Positions 1-7,441 of a stretch of DNA of 64,000 nt are shown piece by piece. The position numbers and the translations under genes were made by a program. The stretch covers positions 310,001-374,000 of the forward strand of contig NZ_RQEP01000005.1 of assembly GCF_004770055.1 (NCBI RefSeq), given 5' to 3'. Under the pieces are notes generated by a model, which was given only the letters and a program-made list of their open reading frames with translations, ran no database searches and was not told the origin of the DNA. How positions within the stretch are numbered: position 1 is the stretch's first letter; each line of letters opens with the position of its first letter. The DNA is from Leptospira semungkisensis (lineage in GTDB: Bacteria > Spirochaetota > Leptospiria > Leptospirales > Leptospiraceae).

Positions 1-1285
1 TGATATCTACTCTTCGATTTTTCGCACGGCCCGTTTCATCTTCGTTTCCGGACACGGGCTGGGACTTTCCATAACCTTTATAGGACATCCGAGTTTCCTC
101 GATCGCGTGAGTATCTCGTAGCTCCTGGAGAACACTCAACGCTCTGTCTTGAGATAATTTTAAATTATATTCTTGGCTTCCACGATCGTCCGTATGTCCG
201 CTGATTCTGATCTCACGATCCGGATATTTCTTCAAAACGTCCGCAATTTTGTCCAGGACCTTCTTTGCTTCTGGTTTCAACTCAGACTTATTATAATCAA
301 AAAGCAAATTATCTAAGGAAAGAACCACGCCTTCATTCGACTTTCGGATCTCTACAGGAGCACGATCCTGCTTCTCTCCTTCTGGATTTCCTTCCCACTC
401 CGGCCACTCCAAACCATTTCCTTTATTAGAGTTAGGTTTCTTCTTTGGCTGAGCAGAAATATCCGGAAATCCTCCGAGCATTTTCTTCACTTCTTCGGCA
501 ACCTTGTCTTTATCGGATTCACTTACGGAGCTTTGCTTGGAATAGACTCCATGGATCTCGAAGGTCATTTCTTGAGCGATTCCATTCGGAAAAACAAAAG
601 TGTATGCCAGCTGGACATGTTTGTATTGAGGGACCCCAGCTTCGGAATCAAAAAACACCTGCCCTTTTGCAAAACCGTAAATCTTGTAAGGGACTCCAGG
701 TGCAAATGTCTCAGCTTCCTTCATTAGATTATAATTATATTCTATTAGATCCGCCTTTCCACTCTTGCCTGCGTACTTCCATACTTCAGGTCCCTTGTAT
801 GTGTACTTTGCTTGAACAGGGATCTCTATTCTTGCTCCACTGAATTGAAAACTTTCAGAGGCAGGCTTGATCCAATTATCTCCTTGAGAAACGCTTTTGT
901 CAGAAAAGCTCGGAAGAGACCTCAGATTCGGCATACTGTATTCGGGAGGAACGGTATACTGTCCAGTTTCGGAAATAAAGAAACGGCTTTTAAAGGTTTT
1001 ATCCTTATAGAAAGCAGGATCTACTTCCGGAAATTTGGTATAGGTATCGAAGATCGCGGAAAAATCGCAGCCTTCCTTCTTGCAAGAGACTGCTTTCAAA
1101 AGGATTCTATTTTTGTCCTCTCTATGAATGACCCTTTGGCCCTGTCTTGCTCTAACTCTATGATATTCGTTTAACTCCAAATCATCTCCCGAGTTCATCT
1201 TCCATCGGAGCAAAACGGAATCCTGAGAGAATAGTATCGAGGGAAAGAGTAATAAAAAAAGAAGAAGCCCTCGTAGAAATGCCAT
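1..1285 (-). CDS. OmpA-family outer-membrane/peptidoglycan-associated protein (3' end cut by window edge)
   Basis: I read this gene from the reverse strand. It starts at the ATG complementary to 1283-1285 and stays open to base 1, giving 428 codons with no stop, so it is partial. The N-terminus is a signal peptide: MAFLRGLLLFLLLFPSILFS, then QDS. The middle (about residues 25-310) is not recognised. The C-terminal part from about residue 320 is an OmpA-like domain: it has LLFDYNKSELKPEAKKVL, the ISGHTDDRGS motif and the RALSV helix, and the visible end reads GRAKNRRVDI, the usual Arg-rich end of the fold. The family binds peptidoglycan non-covalently and tethers the outer membrane. It is divergent from the AraC gene at 1454, with 168 bp between them. 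All plus-strand ORFs over this stretch are shadows of it. The exact role is unknown. Confidence 0.9.
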   Translation of the reverse strand, partial: MAFLRGLLLFLLLFPSILFSQDSVLLRWKMNSGDDLELNEYHRVRARQGQRVIHREDKNRILLKAVSCKKEGCDFSAIFDTYTKFPEVDPAFYKDKTFKSRFFISETGQYTVPPEYSMPNLRSLPSFSDKSVSQGDNWIKPASESFQFSGARIEIPVQAKYTYKGPEVWKYAGKSGKADLIEYNYNLMKEAETFAPGVPYKIYGFAKGQVFFDSEAGVPQYKHVQLAYTFVFPNGIAQEMTFEIHGVYSKQSSVSESDKDKVAEEVKKMLGGFPDISAQPKKKPNSNKGNGLEWPEWEGNPEGEKQDRAPVEIRKSNEGVVLSLDNLLFDYNKSELKPEAKKVLDKIADVLKKYPDREIRISGHTDDRGSQEYNLKLSQDRALSVLQELRDTHAIEETRMSYKGYGKSQPVSGNEDETGRAKNRRVDI

Positions 1286-1453
1286 AGTTCTAGTTTCGAT
1301 GAATTTCCCGAAAAACTTAGGAGTCAGCCCAAAAAAAACCTGCTTTCTAAGCTTAGAATGCCCTCGAAATCAATATATTCTTGAATAAAAACGAATCACA
1401 ATAAGCAGAGAAGGAACTTGACAACCTTGCTAAAAAATCCATCCACTTAATAC

Positions 1454-2536
1454 GTGATCCCTCTTTTCCAAGAGATTGTATTCTTCGGAGTCCTATTCTG
1501 TATGCTTCTCAGCATTGGATGTTTGGTACGACCTGAAAAAACCGCAAGCTTCAAGATCCTATCCTTACTTTCCTTTTGCGTCTCCATTCAATTTCTTTAT
1601 ATTTTCTTTTTATTGAGAGGAATCTATTTCGAACCTTTGTTCTTAAATCACATGCATATTCCATTGGCATGGTTCTTGGGCCCGGGAATGTTTAGCCTAT
1701 TCTCTATAACTGTTCGAGATGAACGAGTATCGCTGACTGAAAAGAGCTTTTATCTTCCCGGATTATTCTTCTTAGCCTTCTTTCCTTTATTCTTTCTTGC
1801 GTTTCCGGAAAGTTTTAGAAGTAGACCCTTGGATTATTTCAAATTAGGGACCATTAGTTGGTTGGATATCCTACTAATTGGGGCCTACTCTGCTAATTTG
1901 TTACTCTATTTCTCTGTAGTTTGGCAGACCAGAGGCGTATTCAGATGGAATCGATTGAAAGAAGATGCAGGAGCCAGGATACTTTTGTTCGTTATCTTAG
2001 GCAGTGGTAGTGCAACTTTTGTCTTGGTCTTGGCATTTCTTATCCGAGATCTAAATCTACTATTCGCTTCCGTACTTGGAACAGTGATCTACGCGGTGAT
2101 CGGATATCTGTTTCAAATCCATTCCCCGCATGTTTTTCAAGAGATCGGCCCTTCTATGAGAGAGGTATACAGGAGCTCTAGATTGGATGGAGTCGATACT
2201 GCAGACCTGGAGACTAGACTCGATACGCTCATGAAGGAAGAGAAGATGTACTTACAAGAGGATCTTTCTCTTTCTGCACTATCCAATCAATTGGATATAA
2301 AACCTTATCAGCTTTCCGAATTTCTAAACCAGAGAAAAGGCACGAACTTCTCTAAATTTGTGAACGGTTTTCGAGTGGCAGAGGCAGTTCGTATTTTAGC
2401 AAAAGAAGATGGAGCAAATATTCTTTCTGTAGCTTATCGATCCGGTTTCAACTCCAAGGCAACATTCAATCTTGCATTTAAATCAGTAACCGGAGTTTCT
2501 CCTAGAGAATTTCTAAGAAAAACAAAAGTCTCCTAG
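1454..2536 (+). CDS. Membrane-anchored AraC-family transcriptional regulator
   Basis: Residues 1-225 are strongly hydrophobic, with about six or seven predicted membrane helices. The first is near FFGVLFCMLLSIGCLV. The C-terminal 95 residues (about 262-356) form an AraC double helix-turn-helix: LSALSNQLDIKPYQLSEF is the first HTH and ILSVAYRSGFNSKATFNLAF the second, ending in the typical VTGVSPREFL. A membrane sensor joined directly to an AraC domain is a common Leptospira and Bacteroidetes design, so DNA binding at the membrane is inferred. The start is a GTG. An initiator further downstream would remove the first membrane helix, so I kept it, although no clear ribosome binding site is visible. 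The lipoprotein gene at 2736 in the same direction is a possible target. Confidence 0.9.
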   Translation: MIPLFQEIVFFGVLFCMLLSIGCLVRPEKTASFKILSLLSFCVSIQFLYIFFLLRGIYFEPLFLNHMHIPLAWFLGPGMFSLFSITVRDERVSLTEKSFYLPGLFFLAFFPLFFLAFPESFRSRPLDYFKLGTISWLDILLIGAYSANLLLYFSVVWQTRGVFRWNRLKEDAGARILLFVILGSGSATFVLVLAFLIRDLNLLFASVLGTVIYAVIGYLFQIHSPHVFQEIGPSMREVYRSSRLDGVDTADLETRLDTLMKEEKMYLQEDLSLSALSNQLDIKPYQLSEFLNQRKGTNFSKFVNGFRVAEAVRILAKEDGANILSVAYRSGFNSKATFNLAFKSVTGVSPREFLRKTKVS

Positions 2537-2735
2537 TATCTAAATTCACCATTGATTCATTTCTGCATTCATATTTGAACGAACGTTCTTCTTCGATTTT
2601 GTTTAAATAAAAAATTAAGACCTTTTATTTTGTCTAAAATCCGAATCCAAGACGACCCAACTTGTAACGGGAGTTATACTCCCTCTCCATTAAGCGAATA
2701 GAATTTGAAAGATCGAAAGCTTATGGAGAATAGCG
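2537..2735 (+). promoter_or_regulatory. Intergenic region with operator-like repeat and hairpin
   Basis: This is the 199-bp spacer before the hydrolase lipoprotein. At 2575-2590 it holds TTGAACGAACGTTCTT, with the palindrome GAACGTTC at 2581-2588 and a direct repeat GAAC-GAAC. At 2669-2683 GGGAGT-TAT-ACTCCC can form a short hairpin without a T-run. A GGAG ribosome binding site stands about 10 bases before the ATG at 2736. The 2575 element is a candidate regulator site. No bound protein can be named. Confidence 0.35.
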
Positions 2736-4487
2736 ATGAGAAAAACATATCGAACGTTAGTTATGCAACTCTGCATGCTAACAATGACGATGGGGGTGTT
2801 CCTTTACTCTTGTAAAAGTGAATCACCAAATAATGCGGAAGCTGCAGCGTTACTTGCTTCTTTAGATCCAAGTCTCGCCCAAGCAATTGGAAACCAAAGC
2901 GGAACAACAGGAACTCTTCGTGCGGCGGATACAGAATCCGACATTCAAGCCGCATTTGCGCAAGAGAACGATGGAAGCTTTACCTTCAATAACACGATTA
3001 CTGTCACTGCTTTTGACGGAGTCTCATTGGAAGTAAATCTTTTCCAACCTGCGAATATTCCTGCCGGCTCCAAACTTCCTGCGGTCGTATTCGTAAACAG
3101 TTGGGCATTGAACAAATACGAATATATCGTTCCTGCAGCTAAACTGGCAAAGAAAGGTTATATCGTTCTTTGCTATAGCACAAGAGGATTCGGTGCGTCT
3201 GGCGGATTGATCGATACCGCAGGACCTAAAGACAGAGCGGATCTAAGCACCATTTTGGATTGGTTACTTGCTAATACTCAAACGGATATCGCAAACATCG
3301 GTATCTCCGGAGTTTCTTACGGAGCGGGAATTTCCTTAACCGGAGTAAGCACTGAGCCAAGAATTAAAACTGCAGTAGCAATGAGTGGTTGGGGAGATCT
3401 GAAACGCTCTTTGTACGGCAACGATACTCCTAGACTGGTCTGGGGGTTGATCCTAGTTGCTTCCAGTTATATCACAGGAAAGCCGGATCCAATCGTTGCT
3501 CAGAATTTTGCTAATCTAATACAGCATATCAATATCGACTTTGTCACTTCCTGGGCGGCGGATCGTTCTCCTCAAACTTATGTAGGACAATTGAACGCAA
3601 GCGCAGGCAAATCAGTAATGATCTCGAATAACTTCGAGGACTTCCTATTTAATCCGAATGGGATCCTAGATTATTATACTCAGATCACTGTTCCTAAAAA
3701 ATTACTAATGAACGAAGGGATCCATGCTTCCGCAGAAGCAGCAGGACTATTAGGAATTTCTAATTTTGTTTGGGACAATGCTTACGACTGGTTTGATTAT
3801 TGGTTGAAAGGGGTGAACAACGGGATCATGGCAAAACCTCAGGTTACTTTCCAAACCCGTTTTAACGGCCCAAGAGTCACTTATCCTTCCTGGCCGGCTC
3901 CTACTGTCGGAAATAAGACCTACTACTTGAAACCTAGAGGACTTTTTACCAACGGTGAGATTGCTACCAGCCAGAATACAACTGTGACCAATACCACAAT
4001 CCTTTCCGGAGCTGATACAGTAGCAACTACCGGTTTCCCATTACTTTCGGATATTCTTTCCGCTCAAGTAGGGATCCCTACGACTACGAATCTATTCTTC
4101 GAAAGCAGAGTGAACGGGATCGTGTATCAATCTTCTAGCTTAAGTAGCGCATTGAAGATCAGAGGTAAGATCTTCTGGAATGGAAGAATCTCTTCTACTT
4201 TAGGAAAAGCGAATGTAAACGTTTATTTCTACGATGTAGCAAAGAGCGGAACTGCGACACTAATCACTCACGGAACGTATACGATCTTTGATGCGGCTGC
4301 AAACGAAGCTAGAGACATCTCTATAGATTTGAATGCTGTTGCTTATGATGTTCCTGCAGGAGATAGCATTGCAATTGCGATCGACACGTACGATGTTTTG
4401 TATTCCGTCCCGACCACTTTGGTATACGGACTGGATGTGAAACATTTAAAATCTCCTCAGACGACCTTAGTGATCCAATCCGAGTAA
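2736..4487 (+). CDS. CocE/NonD-type alpha/beta hydrolase, predicted lipoprotein
   Basis: The N-terminus is a lipoprotein signal ending LYSC, with the lipidated Cys near residue 26, which fits the relaxed spirochaetal lipobox. A serine-hydrolase domain of the X-Pro dipeptidyl-peptidase/CocE group follows at about residues 85-370. It has the strand-loop LPAVVFVNSW, the pair STRGFGASGG, and the nucleophile elbow GVSYGAG with Ser194. His330 in NEGIHAS is the likely catalytic histidine. The C-terminal 200 residues are beta-rich, as in the jelly-roll domain of this family. The substrate is unknown: these enzymes cut acyl esters or amides, and I see nothing that decides it. The product should sit in the envelope. 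A strong terminator follows directly, so the gene is probably monocistronic. Start chosen at the ATG with GGAG upstream. Confidence 0.85.
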   Translation: MRKTYRTLVMQLCMLTMTMGVFLYSCKSESPNNAEAAALLASLDPSLAQAIGNQSGTTGTLRAADTESDIQAAFAQENDGSFTFNNTITVTAFDGVSLEVNLFQPANIPAGSKLPAVVFVNSWALNKYEYIVPAAKLAKKGYIVLCYSTRGFGASGGLIDTAGPKDRADLSTILDWLLANTQTDIANIGISGVSYGAGISLTGVSTEPRIKTAVAMSGWGDLKRSLYGNDTPRLVWGLILVASSYITGKPDPIVAQNFANLIQHINIDFVTSWAADRSPQTYVGQLNASAGKSVMISNNFEDFLFNPNGILDYYTQITVPKKLLMNEGIHASAEAAGLLGISNFVWDNAYDWFDYWLKGVNNGIMAKPQVTFQTRFNGPRVTYPSWPAPTVGNKTYYLKPRGLFTNGEIATSQNTTVTNTTILSGADTVATTGFPLLSDILSAQVGIPTTTNLFFESRVNGIVYQSSSLSSALKIRGKIFWNGRISSTLGKANVNVYFYDVAKSGTATLITHGTYTIFDAAANEARDISIDLNAVAYDVPAGDSIAIAIDTYDVLYSVPTTLVYGLDVKHLKSPQTTLVIQSE

Positions 4488-4507
4488 ACTATATTTTCAT
4501 CCTTGTC

Positions 4508-4533
4508 AAGCGGGCGAAAGCCCGCTTCTTTTT
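4508..4533 (+). terminator. Rho-independent terminator of the hydrolase lipoprotein gene
   Basis: A perfect 8-bp stem AAGCGGGC / GCCCGCTT with a GAAA tetraloop (4508-4527) is followed by CTTTTT on the plus strand. It begins 20 bases after the stop at 4487 and touches the end of the convergent gene. Confidence 0.9.
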
Positions 4534-5140
4534 AAACTTCCCTTTCTTTTCTCCACTCGAGATATTCTTTCAATTCTACGAGTTCGATATACCCTTCTTC
4601 TTCAGGGTCATCTGGGAGGATTCCGATCTCATAGTAACCGATCTCTTTTGAGAATTTTTCTTCGCCTAGGACGGCCTCTAACATTAAACCGACCGCTTTC
4701 TTCACATTCGGATTGGATTCCACATTCGGAAAGTCAGGGAAGCAGATTCGAACCCCAAAACCTTGGCCTTTGTTTTCGAGTGGCAAAAACCAGATCTCTT
4801 CCGAGTCCAATTCTAAACCTTCGTAAAAAATGACTGTGCCTTTTTCTTGGTATTGGTCTACCGAGAAGATGTCCCAACCAGGGACTTCAGGGGCGAGATC
4901 TACGAATCTTTCCGCCTCTGCATAGAGTTCTTCGTCTCCGGCGGTAATTACAGTTAATTCGTTGGGGCCTTCTTCTCCCCCTCCGATCTCAAAATAAAAC
5001 TCGGAATTCACATCCTGAATGCGATCCATCAGATCGTCCAGAAGTCGGTCTCTTTCCCGATCTTCCAGGTCGTCAAGCTTGGCATAATACCGACTGTTTT
5101 GAGCGAACCAGCTCCAAAACTTTTCCGCTTTTTCTTCCAT
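4532..5140 (-). CDS. Conserved hypothetical acidic protein (202 aa)
   Basis: This is a 202-residue soluble protein with no signal peptide or membrane segment and a strong excess of Asp and Glu. The N-terminal 45 residues look helical (EEKAEKFWSWFAQNSRYY, then many charged residues). The rest alternates beta-like stretches such as TVIFYEGLEL and GFGVRICFPDF. I do not recognise a named family, although the ending with EIGYYEIGILPDD is reminiscent of small conserved proteins annotated only as hypothetical. It lies head to tail with cutA upstream (94 bp gap) and converges on the hydrolase terminator. No function is offered. Confidence 0.75.
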   Translation of the reverse strand: MEEKAEKFWSWFAQNSRYYAKLDDLEDRERDRLLDDLMDRIQDVNSEFYFEIGGGEEGPNELTVITAGDEELYAEAERFVDLAPEVPGWDIFSVDQYQEKGTVIFYEGLELDSEEIWFLPLENKGQGFGVRICFPDFPNVESNPNVKKAVGLMLEAVLGEEKFSKEIGYYEIGILPDDPEEEGYIELVELKEYLEWRKEREV

Positions 5141-5234
5141 TCATTCGCCTCATCCCGATTCCGGAGAACATTTCAAGCTCCGCGTCCCGTTAAAAATATC
5201 CGAATGTATGAATAGATTGATTATAGGGAAAGAA

Positions 5235-5552
5235 TTATTTTACGGTTTCGGATTCTATCCAATCCAAATACTTGTGATTCCCTTCCTTGATCTCCCAGGA
5301 GACCACGCACGGCACCGTGTAGCTATGCAACTCTTTCACCCTATCCACAACCTTCTCCGCGAGAGAGGCAGTGGTCTTTAACAAAACAACGAATTCGTCG
5401 TTTTGTTCTACACGCCCATGCCATCTGTAAACGGATCGCATTGACGGGATTACGTTTGCACAAGCAGCCATTTTCTCTTCTACGAGAGTTTCAGCGATTA
5501 GCATCGCTTCCGCCTCATCTCTCGCAGTGGTGTAGATCGTTCGATAGCCCAT
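5235..5552 (-). CDS. cutA: CutA1-like divalent-cation tolerance protein
   Basis: At 105 residues it matches the usual CutA length and covers the whole fold. Visible motifs are the opening YTTARDEAEAMLIAETLVEE, the ACANVIPSMRSVYRWHG segment and the ending TVPCVVSWEIKEGNHKYLDWI. The family forms very stable cytosolic trimers. The name comes from copper-tolerance phenotypes in E. coli, but the biochemical role is still unsettled in most bacteria. The start is ATG. It is followed on the same strand by the acidic hypothetical protein. Confidence 0.95.
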   Translation of the reverse strand: MGYRTIYTTARDEAEAMLIAETLVEEKMAACANVIPSMRSVYRWHGRVEQNDEFVVLLKTTASLAEKVVDRVKELHSYTVPCVVSWEIKEGNHKYLDWIESETVK

Positions 5553-5634
5553 ACTATTGTGATACTCCCGTATTCGGTTTGTTTCAAGAATGATTCCCTA
5601 ATAATTGAAGAAGAAGGATAAAAACCTGTCCGAA

Positions 5635-5721
5635 ATGCTAAAAAAAGAATCCAAGTTTAAGATAAAGACAGTTCAGGGAAAATTCTGGACAAGAAGCGGA
5701 AGTAAATTAAGAAATCGGTAA
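5635..5721 (+). CDS. Possible 28-codon upstream ORF coupled to the patatin-like gene
   Basis: An ATG at 5635 opens a 28-codon frame rich in Lys and Arg (begins MLKKESKFKIKTVQGK). Its TAA stop overlaps the ATG of the patatin gene as TAATG at 5719-5723. The downstream gene has no good ribosome binding site, so translational coupling is possible. The ORF's own AAGGA is about 16 bases upstream of its ATG, which is too far to be convincing. It could be chance. Confidence 0.25.
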   Translation: MLKKESKFKIKTVQGKFWTRSGSKLRNR

Positions 5722-6578
5722 TGGCTTCTCGAAAAGCACCAAACATCCTAATTCGAAAATCGTATGACGCTCTTTGCTTCAACTCAGCATTTTTTGGATT
5801 CTATGCTCACTCAGGTTTTGCTCTGGGACTAAAAGAAATCGGATTTGTTCCTTCAAAAATTGCAGGTTCCAGCTCCGGAGCACTCATCGGTTCTCTGATC
5901 GCTGCCGGACTTCCTCCCGAGGAGATCACTCGGTTCATTCTCACTCTGAAAAAAAGCGATTTCTGGGACGGGAATGTCCTAACCCAGTTCTTAAAACCGT
6001 TTCGAAAGGGATTGAAGAATTACTCAGGACTGTTAAGCGGTAAAAAAATACGTAATCTACTCGAACCTTATCTGGAAGGAAAAGATGTCTCCGAACTTCC
6101 AACCAAAATGGGCATCTCGGTCTCGAACCTGACAAAAGGGATCCGAGAACTTAGGACAAACGGAAACGCGATAGATCTCATCCTGGCCTCCATGACCTTC
6201 CCGATTCTTTTCGAAATCCCTAATATAAATGGAGAAGAGTTCCTGGACGGAGGTGTGGCCGATGCAGAACCCATCAAAGAATTCATTTTAGATCCAAGTA
6301 TTAAGCGTATCGTAATTCATGACATAGAGAATAGAAAGCCAGTTTCAGAAAAGATCCTGATGAGAGCCTTCGATTCCTGTGTAAATGTGATCGCCAGCGA
6401 AACAAAGGACCTAAAAGAGCTTCTGGCAAAGAAATACGGGAAGAAGATCATTCGAGTGGTTACGAATACGCCCTACCTTCATCCGAACAAAATGGAAAGC
6501 GGAAGACTTGCTCTCGAGCTAGGAAGAAGATCCGCTCATTTCATGAAGGAACAGATCTTAGGAAAGAATAGCAAATAA
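5721..6578 (+). CDS. Patatin-like phospholipase family protein
   Basis: The patatin fold is indicated by the nucleophile elbow GSSSG with Ser51 in the expected place, followed by ALIGSLIAAGLPPEEI, and by the catalytic Asp176 in FLDGGVADAEP. The family hydrolyses lipid acyl esters with a Ser-Asp dyad. The usual glycine-rich oxyanion motif (G-G-G-x-R/K-G) near the N-terminus is not visible; instead the segment reads NSAFFGFYAHSGFALGLKEIG. Activity is therefore likely but not certain. At 285 residues it resembles compact RssA-like proteins with no extra domain. No signal peptide is evident, so a cytosolic or inner-membrane-facing role is inferred. The gene stands alone and converges on a bidirectional terminator. 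Confidence 0.85.
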   Translation: MASRKAPNILIRKSYDALCFNSAFFGFYAHSGFALGLKEIGFVPSKIAGSSSGALIGSLIAAGLPPEEITRFILTLKKSDFWDGNVLTQFLKPFRKGLKNYSGLLSGKKIRNLLEPYLEGKDVSELPTKMGISVSNLTKGIRELRTNGNAIDLILASMTFPILFEIPNINGEEFLDGGVADAEPIKEFILDPSIKRIVIHDIENRKPVSEKILMRAFDSCVNVIASETKDLKELLAKKYGKKIIRVVTNTPYLHPNKMESGRLALELGRRSAHFMKEQILGKNSK

Positions 6579-6584
6579 AACAAA

Positions 6585-6603
6585 AGCCGCCCAAAGGACG
6601 GCT
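6585..6603. terminator. Hairpin between convergent genes, probable bidirectional terminator
   Basis: AGCCGCCC / GGACGGCT forms an eight-position stem with one mismatch and an AAA loop. Reading the minus strand it is followed by TTTTGTTTTATTTGC, so it best fits termination of the small peptide gene. On the plus strand it lies 7 bases after the patatin stop. Confidence 0.55.
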
Positions 6604-6633
6604 CAGTTTGGAGAATGATCAAGAAACATTCGA

Positions 6634-6656
6634 AATACGGAATATTCTTCCGTATT
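6634..6656 (-). terminator. Hairpin immediately after the first small exported peptide gene
   Basis: A perfect 9-bp stem, AATACGGAA / TTCCGTATT with a 5-base loop, starts 5 bases beyond the stop of the minus-strand gene. The following TTTC is a weak T-run, so it may be a terminator or an mRNA 3' stabiliser. Confidence 0.5.
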
Positions 6657-6660
6657 AAGA

Positions 6661-6810
6661 TTACTTCTTAGGTGCAGCTTCTTTTTTGTGTTCTGCTTTG
6701 TGCTCTTTCTTAGCTTCTTCTTTCTTAGGAGCTTCTTTTTTTTCTTCCGCGCTGATTGCGAATGCCGCAACAAGAGATAAAGTAGTGATCGCTAATGCTA
6801 GTCTTTTCAT
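6661..6810 (-). CDS. Small exported Lys/Glu/Ala/His-rich peptide, paralogue 1
   Basis: The encoded 49-residue protein starts MKRLALAITTLSLVAAFAIS and is cut at A-E-E, a typical Sec signal peptide. The mature part is about 30 residues of EEKKEAPKKEE-type repeats with a KEHKAEHKKEA segment. I chose the internal ATG at 6810 over the longer frame because it gives a clean signal peptide with the KEKT-encoding purine-rich stretch upstream. The sequence closely matches the second gene at 7289-7441. Such low-complexity charged peptides could bind metals or anionic surfaces, but this is speculation. No family is known to me. Confidence 0.8.
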   Translation of the reverse strand: MKRLALAITTLSLVAAFAISAEEKKEAPKKEEAKKEHKAEHKKEAAPKK

Positions 6811-7008
6811 AGTTTTTTCCTTTGGGTTCGTTTGATTCAGGAGAATCATTTCTCCAGTATCGAAAAACTTATAAAATCAAGCCTCTGTTTTGCAAGCAAA
6901 AAATACAATATAACAGAAAATATATCCGCTATTATTACAAAGCCGAATTATGGTCCAAATCGGGAAAAAGTAGCTGACAGTGAGAAAACAATTTAATGTA
7001 TAAAGACC

Positions 7009-7025
7009 AGGGGCCTTCTGCCCCT
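7009..7025. repeat. Hairpin next to repeat copy 1
   Basis: AGGGGC-CTTCT-GCCCCT is a perfect 6-bp stem. It sits 2 bases before the repeat at 7028, just as the terminator of the second peptide gene sits beside repeat copy 2. No minus-strand gene is intact upstream of it, so it may be a leftover 3' end. Confidence 0.5.
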
Positions 7026-7027
7026 AA

Positions 7028-7052
7028 GTCGCTTCACTATTACATCCGGTGG
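7028..7052 (-). repeat. 25-bp repeat, copy 1
   Basis: This 25-bp stretch (beginning GTCGCTTCACTATTACATCC) matches 7241-7265 at 22 of 25 positions. On the minus strand it reads as the end of a short open stretch coding ...DSASTGCNSEAT then stop. Weaker similarity continues for about 20 bases on the 7053 side. The region from 6811 to 7288 otherwise holds no gene I can support. Confidence 0.7.
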
Positions 7053-7212
7053 AGGCAGAATCTACCGGATCCTTTTTCCCAATCTTATAATCTTGGATTT
7101 CTAAACCCTCTTCATTCGAGGAATACTCTCTATTTAAGCTGATTCGCTATCTGAACTGTCCGATCCCCTTGAAATTGAGAGACAGTTTCTCTTAAAGGAC
7201 CGGAAAATAAAA

Positions 7213-7236
7213 AGGGCCTCCATTTCGGGAGGCCCT
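7213..7236 (-). terminator. Terminator of the second small peptide gene
   Basis: On the minus strand a 9-bp stem (AGGGCCTCC / GGAGGCCCT, 6-base loop) is followed by TTTTTATTTT. It lies about 55 bases beyond the stop at 7289, with repeat copy 2 in between. Confidence 0.85.
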
Positions 7237-7240
7237 CCGC

Positions 7241-7265
7241 GTCGCTGAACTATTACATCCAGTGG
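7241..7265 (-). repeat. 25-bp repeat, copy 2
   Basis: Second copy of the element at 7028-7052, located between the stop codon and the terminator of the peptide gene. In one minus-strand frame it encodes DSCATGCNSSAT, almost the same as copy 1, although that frame is not the frame of the gene upstream. Confidence 0.7.
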
Positions 7266-7288
7266 CACATGAATCAATCCTTGTCGGA

Positions 7289-7441
7289 TTATTTCTTGTG
7301 CTCTTCTTTTTTATGCTCTTCTTTTTTGTGAGCTTCTTTCTTGTGCTCTTCTTTTTTAGGAGCTTCTTTTTTCTCTTCTGCGCTAAGAGCTACAGCTGCA
7401 ACGAAAGAAAGAGCAGTAATCGCTAGTAATAGTTTTTTCAT
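7289..7441 (-). CDS. Small exported Lys/Glu/His-rich peptide, paralogue 2
   Basis: Read from the minus strand, the ATG at 7439-7441 opens 50 codons: MKKLLLAITALSFVAAVALS, then AEEKKEAPKKEEHKKEAHKK and two more EEHKK units before TAA. The signal peptide and the first mature residues (AEEKKEAPKKEE) are nearly identical to the gene at 6661-6810, so the two arose by duplication. The mature part is a tandem of EEHKK/EAHKK pentads with regularly spaced His, which could favour divalent-metal binding or a highly charged helix (inference). A T-rich terminator follows at 7213-7236. The overlapping plus-strand ORF is only its shadow. Confidence 0.85.
   Translation of the reverse strand: MKKLLLAITALSFVAAVALSAEEKKEAPKKEEHKKEAHKKEEHKKEEHKK

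Noticed and set aside
445..1174. Plus-strand ORFs of 60-130 residues near the left edge
   Set aside because: They lack family features and lie entirely over the minus-strand OmpA-family gene, which has a signal peptide and a clear OmpA domain.
1418..1453. TTGACA and TAATAC before the AraC gene as a sigma-70 promoter
   Set aside because: The spacing is 24 bases, too long, and the second box abuts the start codon.
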